16,598 nucleotides of DNA from CBDULQ01 sp965368115 (GTDB lineage: Bacteria > Pseudomonadota > Gammaproteobacteria > SZUA-229), in contig CBDULQ010000057.1 in the NCBI GenBank assembly GCA_965368115.1, positions 1-16,598 on the forward strand, in the 5' to 3' direction. The stretch's first letter is position 1, and every line of letters begins with the position of its first letter. The notes beneath the pieces are model-generated. The model was not told where the DNA came from and did not search any database. It worked only from the letters and a program-made list of their open reading frames with translations. Both the position numbers and the translations under genes were made by a program. This document shows positions 11,505-16,598 of this stretch, piece after piece.

Positions 11505-13169
11505 TCAGGGGTCGGGGACATGTTCGGCCTGTTTGGGAAATATTGAAATCCAGCGCCTGATCGAACCGCGTCCATGAAGATCGCCGACAAAAAACGCCGC
11601 TTGGGTTTGTGGCGCCTCGCTCAGGGAGGCACCGTAATGACGCCGCACCCAGGCGGCATCATATCCGGCCAGTTCCAGTAACGTGGGGAAGATCTGGAAA
11701 TGGCTGGTTTTGTTGTGCCCACTCGCCAGGGCGGTTCTGAATAGCTCCAGAATCTCATCATTATTGGAAAAGATGACCATGGGCACGAGACCTTCGAAAC
11801 GATTTGCCCTGGGTCTGCAATGGGTCGCCAGCGACCCATCGTCGACGATATTCTGTCCATGGTCGCTGGTATAGATAAACACGTAGGGTCGGTAGTCTTC
11901 GCTAGCGGACAACAGCTTTTTAAACCAGTCATCGACACTCCAGCGCAGGCCATTCATGAAGGAATTGAGCGACCTCTCCCGGTCGTTCATCGGTTCACCC
12001 TGTTCGAGTGCCGGACTGAAAAAGCCGTAATCGCCGGGATGACTTCTGAAGTAGGGGAAATGCATGCCATATTTATTCAACAGGATAAACGTCCGGCCGG
12101 GCTGCTTAAGATGATCCACCAGCTTATCAAGCGCAACGCCATCGCTTTCATAGGCGACAGCTTGCCGAAGCCTGGCGAATTCATCGATGAAAGAAGCTTC
12201 ATGGGCATTCATAAAATTCTGGTAATTGGCCCATTCTTCGGCGCTCTGTGCATCCAGGTAGACATTATCGAAGCCGGCCTTACGGGTCCATTGCCAGATC
12301 GAGGGTTGCTTCATGCTGACCTGGGCCTGATCCGGGATCTGCTGTTTTTGAACGCCTGTCCTGAGCACCAGATTGGCATAGTCGCTGCAATTCGAAGATG
12401 AGGCGGCCAGACCGAAATTAACCATTCCACCCTGTAGCGATCGGAGATAAGGCGTGGTGTCTTTTTCGAAGCCGTTGATTCCCAGGATATCCGCACGAAT
12501 GCTTTCGTCCACGATCAGAACAATTTTCTCGATTCCGGGGTCAATTGAGTCAACATAAACGGCCGCGGATCGTTCGCCCTGGTAAATTCGACTTTGACCG
12601 GCAAATACCAGCATGGATGGAATTCTGAAAAATGAAGGGTAGCGGTCAAAAAATCCGTGCGTATATTGCAGGCCCAGGGTGGTGAGTATCAACGCACTGA
12701 GCGGTACCAGGTAAAAATGTCTGGATAGATCCGTATGCAATACATCAGGTAAACGTTCGACCAGAATAATGACGGGCACAAGCAGTAGCACAAACGGCAG
12801 GGCAGCCAGGCCGTAGTTCTCGATGACTTCCCAGATCCACCATTGGAAATTCTCCACGATCATCGCGGTCTGCTGGAAATCGATGGGAGCGTTTGAGATC
12901 TGGTATGAGCCGAAGTTGAACAGGAAGAAAAACAGAAAAATCGGCAAGGTGAGTTTTCGAAGCCAACTGCGACCGCTGAAGAATATCAGCAGGGCGCCCA
13001 GAAAACTCCAGACTAACAGCGCCGATGATAAAGTCAGCGAAAGGTACTCGCCCTGACGCCAGAGGGCTCGAAACGGGTAGAAGAAATCATGGAACATGGC
13101 CAGGTCAATGATCAAGAGGAAGGCAATCACACCTGCCGCAATCGTCTTTTTTCCGTTAAAAAAGGCCAT
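11505..13169 (-). CDS. EptA-like phosphoethanolamine transferase / sulfatase-family membrane enzyme
   Basis: This 554-aa protein has about five N-terminal transmembrane helices (roughly 11-30, 44-65, 72-90, 118-137 and 151-171) and a periplasmic alkaline-phosphatase-superfamily domain (PF00884 type, from about 212). Probable catalytic residues, by pattern match to Neisseria EptA, are E222 in VDESIRAD, S262 in NCSDYAN as nucleophile (40 residues after the glutamate, the same spacing as in EptA, which uses Thr), H370 in GMHFPYF, D436-H437 in SDHGQN, and H450. EptA enzymes move phosphoethanolamine from phosphatidylethanolamine to lipid A or surface sugars, which can lower polymyxin sensitivity. 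The acceptor here is unknown and hydrolase activity is possible. It is divergent from ACR3 and convergent with CTERM gene 2, so it appears to be transcribed alone. Confidence 0.85.
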   Translation of the reverse strand: MAFFNGKKTIAAGVIAFLLIIDLAMFHDFFYPFRALWRQGEYLSLTLSSALLVWSFLGALLIFFSGRSWLRKLTLPIFLFFFLFNFGSYQISNAPIDFQQTAMIVENFQWWIWEVIENYGLAALPFVLLLVPVIILVERLPDVLHTDLSRHFYLVPLSALILTTLGLQYTHGFFDRYPSFFRIPSMLVFAGQSRIYQGERSAAVYVDSIDPGIEKIVLIVDESIRADILGINGFEKDTTPYLRSLQGGMVNFGLAASSSNCSDYANLVLRTGVQKQQIPDQAQVSMKQPSIWQWTRKAGFDNVYLDAQSAEEWANYQNFMNAHEASFIDEFARLRQAVAYESDGVALDKLVDHLKQPGRTFILLNKYGMHFPYFRSHPGDYGFFSPALEQGEPMNDRERSLNSFMNGLRWSVDDWFKKLLSASEDYRPYVFIYTSDHGQNIVDDGSLATHCRPRANRFEGLVPMVIFSNNDEILELFRTALASGHNKTSHFQIFPTLLELAGYDAAWVRRHYGASLSEAPQTQAAFFVGDLHGRGSIRRWISIFPKQAEHVPDP

Positions 13170-13259
13170 GCCGTTATCTCTGTGTGGTTAAGTGCGCCTG
13201 TTCCGGACACACTCGTTTCGTCATCTGATAAGCCTAATATCCACAATAATTATATCGGA

Positions 13260-13288
13260 TTGTTGCGACTGATGCAGTCGAGTATACT
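13260..13288 (+). promoter_or_regulatory. Candidate ACR3 promoter with dyad in spacer
   Basis: TTGTTG (13260-13265) and TATACT (13283-13288) are 17 bp apart, 60 bp before the ACR3 start. The spacer begins with a dyad, CGACT (13266-13270) and AGTCG (13276-13280), which could be an operator. A second dyad, GCAAC/GTTGC (13317-13328), lies just downstream. The -35 is weak. No arsenic-responsive regulator gene is adjacent. Confidence 0.45.
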
Positions 13289-13347
13289 TGAGCCTGCTGG
13301 AGCCACGGGTACTGTGGCAACCTGTTGCAACAGAGTAGGGTAGTCAG

Positions 13348-14430
13348 ATGAGTGTGCAATGCGAAGTCACGGCAAAAAAATCAGCCGGTGCCGAAATGGG
13401 GTTCTTTGAACGTTATCTGACTTTATGGGTGTTCCTGTGCATCGTAGTCGGCATCACTCTGGGGCATTTTATGCCGACCACTTTTCAGGCAATCGGCGGT
13501 ATGGAAATCGCCCGGGTGAACCTGCCCGTGGCACTGCTGATCTGGCTGATGATCATACCGATGCTGCTCAAAATCGATTTCAGCGCTCTGTATCACGTGA
13601 AGGAACACTGGAAGGGGATCGGCGTCACCCTGTTCATCAACTGGGCGGTAAAGCCTTTTTCCATGGCGCTGCTCGCCTGGTTGTTCATTCGGGTTATATT
13701 CGCAGACTGGTTACCGGCCGATCAACATGACAGTTATATCGCCGGACTGATTATCCTCGCTGCGGCACCCTGTACCGCCATGGTATTCGTGTGGAGTCAT
13801 CTCACTAAAGGCGAGCCGCACTTCACCTTGACTCAGGTGGCACTGAACGATGTCATCATGATTTTTGCGTTTGCGCCCATCGTTGGTTTACTGCTGGGTA
13901 TCTCGGCGATTACCGTGCCATGGGACACCCTGTTCCTGTCGGTGGTCATTTACATTGTACTGCCGGTTATCCTGGCCCAGCTGTGGCGGCGTTATATTTT
14001 CTCCCGGCCCGATCGTGATGTGTTGCTGGCCAGCACCCTGAAACGCCTCAATCCCTTGTCCCTGTCCGCATTGTTGTTAACCATCGTGTTGCTGTTCGGT
14101 TTTCAGGGTGAGCAGATTATCCAGCAACCGCTGATCATTGCCCTGCTTGCAGTGCCGATTCTGTTCCAGGTCTATTTCAACTCGGGGCTGGCCTATCTGC
14201 TCAATCGACGATTTAAAGTGGCCCATTGCGTCGCCGGGCCTTCAGCATTGATCGGCGCCAGTAACTTTTTCGAGCTGGCAGTCGCGGCGGCCATCAGCCT
14301 GTTCGGTTTTCAATCAGGCGCGGCGCTGGCAACGGTCGTAGGCGTTCTGGTTGAAGTACCGGTGATGCTGTCGGTCGTTCGCATCGTCAACAGGACCCGG
14401 CCATGGTACGAGAAAAACCAGTCCATTTAA
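13348..14430 (+). CDS. acr3: ACR3-family arsenite efflux permease
   Basis: This 360-aa protein is an ACR3 (bile/arsenite/riboflavin transporter superfamily) permease with ten predicted helices, which exports As(OH)3 or arsenite from the cytoplasm using the proton gradient. Family hallmarks are LPVALLIWLMIIPMLLKIDF at 59-78, the essential cysteine C142 in APCTAMVFVWSHLTKG, NFFELAVA at 306-313, and the conserved glutamate E336 in VEVPVML. Length is normal for the family. AGGGT about 8 nt upstream is a fair ribosome binding site. No arsR, arsC or arsH flanks it, so it is a solo efflux gene. The metallo-beta-lactamase-fold gene 52 bp downstream may share its transcript. Some family members prefer antimonite, which cannot be told from sequence. 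Confidence 0.93.
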   Translation: MSVQCEVTAKKSAGAEMGFFERYLTLWVFLCIVVGITLGHFMPTTFQAIGGMEIARVNLPVALLIWLMIIPMLLKIDFSALYHVKEHWKGIGVTLFINWAVKPFSMALLAWLFIRVIFADWLPADQHDSYIAGLIILAAAPCTAMVFVWSHLTKGEPHFTLTQVALNDVIMIFAFAPIVGLLLGISAITVPWDTLFLSVVIYIVLPVILAQLWRRYIFSRPDRDVLLASTLKRLNPLSLSALLLTIVLLFGFQGEQIIQQPLIIALLAVPILFQVYFNSGLAYLLNRRFKVAHCVAGPSALIGASNFFELAVAAAISLFGFQSGAALATVVGVLVEVPVMLSVVRIVNRTRPWYEKNQSI

Positions 14431-14482
14431 TCAGATTACGGTTAATCGAAACGGATTGACCGAGCATAAGCGAGATCAAAGC

Positions 14483-15433
14483 ATGCAACATTCAATCATT
14501 ACCCGAGCGGTCAAACCGGCTTTGTGTGTATTTATCCTGTTATTGCTGGACATCGGCCATGCGACAGCGGCCTATACGCCCAGGGCCGAGCGGGTGGTCG
14601 ACCAGGTATATGCCATTATCGGTCCTCTCGGACAACGCAGCGAAGACAACGACGGGCTCAATAACAACCTGGGTTTCATCGTGGGCAGAACCGGCGTCAT
14701 CCTTATCGACTCGGGCGCCAGTCAACTGGGTGCCAAACGCATCGAGCAGGCTATTGCCGAGGTGACTGCTTTACCCGTGAAATGGGTCATCAACACCGGC
14801 AGTCAGGATCATCGCTGGTTGGGCAACGATTACTTCGCATCCAGGGGTGCGGAGATCATCGCCCTGGTGAACACCGCAGCAACACAGAAACAGTATGCAT
14901 CGCAGCAGATGCAGCGCATGGCAGGATTTCTCAACCAACGTTTTGCCGGAACCGAAGCACACCCGGCCGACACGTTGTATGAAGGGGATGCGGTGGACAT
15001 CGACCTGGACGGCCAGAAACTGCAGTTACGCTATACCAATGCTCATTATCCCGGCGATGCCTGGGTATGGCTGCCCGAACATTCCGTGTTGTTCACCGGC
15101 GATCTGGTTTATGTGGATCGAATCTTCACAGTATTGCCCTGGTCCAGCGTGATCAACGGACATAAGGCCTTTCAGCGACTCGTCGAACTCAACCCGAAAT
15201 ACATTGTGCCGGGGCATGGCCGGGTCAGCGACCTGAACAAGGTCCGACGGGACTGCGGTGATTACTATGAGTTTCTGGTCGAGAAAATCGGTACTGCCGC
15301 ACAAGACATGGAACCCATGCAGGATACCCTGAAGCAGTATGAAAACCTGCCCGGATTCAGACACCTGGAGCATTATGACAGCCTGCATCGGACCAATATG
15401 AATCGTACTTATCTTGAATTCGAGCAGCTTTGA
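14483..15433 (+). CDS. Exported metallo-beta-lactamase-fold protein with altered zinc motif
   Basis: This 316-aa protein has a signal peptide (about 1-30, ending HATAA) and a metallo-beta-lactamase fold. The usual H-x-H-x-D-H motif is replaced by INTGSQDHRWLGN, so G106 and Q108 stand where the two first-site histidines should be, while D109-H110 remain. H188 (NAHYPGD), D207 (FTGDLVY) and H245 (VPGHG) are also kept. It therefore probably binds one zinc. Similar NTG-x-QDHRWLGN proteins are common in proteobacteria and some are called SoxH-like; substrates are uncertain. I chose the ATG at 14483 rather than an in-frame TTG at 14456 because it places the signal peptide normally. It follows ACR3 by 52 bp on the same strand. 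Confidence 0.85.
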   Translation: MQHSIITRAVKPALCVFILLLLDIGHATAAYTPRAERVVDQVYAIIGPLGQRSEDNDGLNNNLGFIVGRTGVILIDSGASQLGAKRIEQAIAEVTALPVKWVINTGSQDHRWLGNDYFASRGAEIIALVNTAATQKQYASQQMQRMAGFLNQRFAGTEAHPADTLYEGDAVDIDLDGQKLQLRYTNAHYPGDAWVWLPEHSVLFTGDLVYVDRIFTVLPWSSVINGHKAFQRLVELNPKYIVPGHGRVSDLNKVRRDCGDYYEFLVEKIGTAAQDMEPMQDTLKQYENLPGFRHLEHYDSLHRTNMNRTYLEFEQL

Positions 15434-15482
15434 TGGACTCAATTCGACAGCGATCCAGCAGCGTCAAAACCCATTGATACAT

Positions 15483-16412
15483 TTAATTTGATTCACGGAA
15501 TGTCACATAACCCGTAGCGCATTGGCGTGGTGCTTCAAACATGGCCACATGGCCGGCGTTCTGAACAAATACAAGTTTTGAATCAGTTATCAGATCATTG
15601 AGAACCTCGGCTGTTTCCGGTGGGATAATACGATCCTCGCACCCGAAAACGATCAGGGTCCGCGTCTTGATATTACGCGCATGATCTTCCATGCTCTGAT
15701 CCAGGAGCTCCCGAAAGATGGATTCTTCTAAAGCCACGCGACGAATACGCTGCTGTGCTAAAACCTTCAAAATCGGTCCGGGCACGTAAGGCGGCTTCAC
15801 CATGCCCAGGGCCATGACCTGTTTATATTCCTGCTCGGTCCTGGCAACTAAAGGGTTCCGCCCGTTCTCCCGGCAACGCCTTAGCACATCGGTTTCGGGC
15901 ACACTCCATATACCCGAGGGACTGATCAGCCATAGACTACGCACGTCTTCGGGATACAGGGATGAATACAGCATGGCGATTTGCCCACCCATGGAATTGC
16001 CGCCCAGATGGAGATGAGACAAATTCAAACCCTGTGAGAGCTCGCGTAGTCGATCGACCTGGGCAGAGAGTGAATAGTTGGCATCAGGCGGGGACTCCGA
16101 TTCACCAAATCCGGTGATATCCGGAATAATCAGCCTGTAATGGCCGACAAGAAAACGAGCAACCGGGGTAAAGGTATCCTTATTGCCGCCGAAGCCATGC
16201 AACAACATCAGCGGCTCGCCTTCACCGCCTTCGAGATAAACATGGCGCTGCCCATTCTGGAGCACAATTTCCTTTCGTAGCAGAGTAGATTTCTTTCGCT
16301 CCGCATTCAGCGCCAGTTCCGTTGCCCTAACCGGGTACAGGTGCACCAACACGATTAGAGCAAGAAAAGTAATGGCGATGATGATCGCCAGGCTATATAG
16401 AAAGATCATCAT
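15483..16412 (-). CDS. Membrane-anchored alpha/beta hydrolase (lipase/esterase-like)
   Basis: This 309-aa protein starts with one transmembrane helix (about 3-25) that probably anchors it with the catalytic domain outside the cytoplasm or at the membrane face. The alpha/beta hydrolase core follows: oxyanion loop HGFGG at 72-76, strand and turn IIPDITGFGES, nucleophile S140 in GNSMGGQ, acid D260 in FGCEDRIIPP, and H288 in NAGHVAMFE. A cap region spans about 165-235. The layout resembles Moraxella-type Lip3 lipases and monoacylglycerol lipases, but ester specificity cannot be assigned. The ribosome binding site is weak. A partial gene on the same strand ends 21 bp upstream, so the two may form an operon. 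It converges on the MBL-fold gene. Confidence 0.88.
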   Translation of the reverse strand: MMIFLYSLAIIIAITFLALIVLVHLYPVRATELALNAERKKSTLLRKEIVLQNGQRHVYLEGGEGEPLMLLHGFGGNKDTFTPVARFLVGHYRLIIPDITGFGESESPPDANYSLSAQVDRLRELSQGLNLSHLHLGGNSMGGQIAMLYSSLYPEDVRSLWLISPSGIWSVPETDVLRRCRENGRNPLVARTEQEYKQVMALGMVKPPYVPGPILKVLAQQRIRRVALEESIFRELLDQSMEDHARNIKTRTLIVFGCEDRIIPPETAEVLNDLITDSKLVFVQNAGHVAMFEAPRQCATGYVTFRESN

Positions 16413-16433
16413 TTTTATGAGTATTCTATAAAG

Positions 16434-16598
16434 TTACTTCCCAATAAAATCAATTGGATACAGCAGCAGCATGTTTTTATTGTCAGTGTTTGTTATGTTG
16501 AAATCAAAACTCGCGATAAGACTGGCAATATCATGGGTAAATTCATCTCTAGTTGACGATGTAATATGATCAGTTACATCGATTACTTTTCCAGTGTG
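16434..16598 (-). CDS. 3' end of an unidentified gene, cut by the window edge
   Basis: Reading the minus strand from the window edge gives 54 uninterrupted codons ending in TAA at 16436-16434. The peptide begins HTGKVIDVTDHITSSTRDEF and ends MLLLYPIDFIGK. It looks protein-like (amphipathic, DIASLIASFDFNI in the middle) but matches no family I recognise. It stops 21 bp upstream of the alpha/beta hydrolase start on the same strand, so co-transcription is likely. Only the C-terminus is visible, and an open frame of this length could still arise by chance. Confidence 0.5.
   Translation of the reverse strand, partial: HTGKVIDVTDHITSSTRDEFTHDIASLIASFDFNITNTDNKNMLLLYPIDFIGK

Noticed and set aside
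11820..12401. 193-aa plus-strand frame opposite the EptA-like gene
   Set aside because: Antisense shadow of a gene whose catalytic motifs are readable on the minus strand.
14456..14482. TTG start for the MBL-fold protein
   Set aside because: It adds a charged stretch before the signal peptide and has no better ribosome binding site than the ATG at 14483.

Overview
The window looks like chromosomal DNA from an environmental (probably aquatic) gammaproteobacterium of moderate GC. The evidence is Gram-negative-type Sec, Tat and lipoprotein signals, an EptA-like envelope transferase, a YahK-type alcohol dehydrogenase, and two exported proteins ending in VPLPA/PEP-CTERM sorting tails, which imply an exosortase elsewhere in the genome. 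I see no rRNA, tRNA, CRISPR array, phage module or intact insertion sequence. All assignments come from reading the sequence; no database search was run.

Layout. (1) 40-3712: an AraC-family regulator faces, across a 341-bp region with repeated sites, a run of exported cupin, Tat-signal zinc alcohol dehydrogenase, cytosolic cupin and a tiny secreted ORF. Both cupins carry the metal ligands of the cupin hydroxynitrile-lyase family. (2) 3739-4573: a 26-bp perfect palindrome overlapping a promoter, then an SRPBCC/AHSA1 gene abutting an ArsR-type repressor gene. (3) 4671-6290: a MerR regulator and a four-helix membrane protein on the minus strand, divergent from a DUF2938 membrane protein whose promoter has the MerR-type 19-bp spacer with a dyad in it. 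(4) 6354-7563: a minus-strand operon of a lipoprotein, a DUF4386 protein and a small membrane protein. (5) 7643-8473: a DUF2975 membrane protein and a small XRE/YozG-like regulator, driven by a promoter with a near-palindrome in its spacer. (6) 8508-11408: two VPLPA-CTERM exported proteins on opposite strands, each preceded by a -24/-12 (sigma-54-like) element, with an unknown 133-aa gene between them. (7) 11505-16598: an EptA-like alkaline-phosphatase-superfamily membrane enzyme, an ACR3 arsenite efflux permease, an exported metallo-beta-lactamase-fold protein lacking two classical zinc ligands, a membrane-anchored alpha/beta hydrolase, and the 3' end of another gene at the window edge.

How it fits together. 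The first 8.5 kb is a string of small regulator-plus-effector modules (AraC, ArsR, MerR, XRE), each with a visible operator candidate next to its promoter. This suggests stress or small-molecule sensing units rather than one pathway. The most original points are the paired sigma-54-like promoters on both VPLPA-CTERM genes, and the hydroxynitrile-lyase-like cupins flanking an apparently exported alcohol dehydrogenase with a half-lost structural zinc site.
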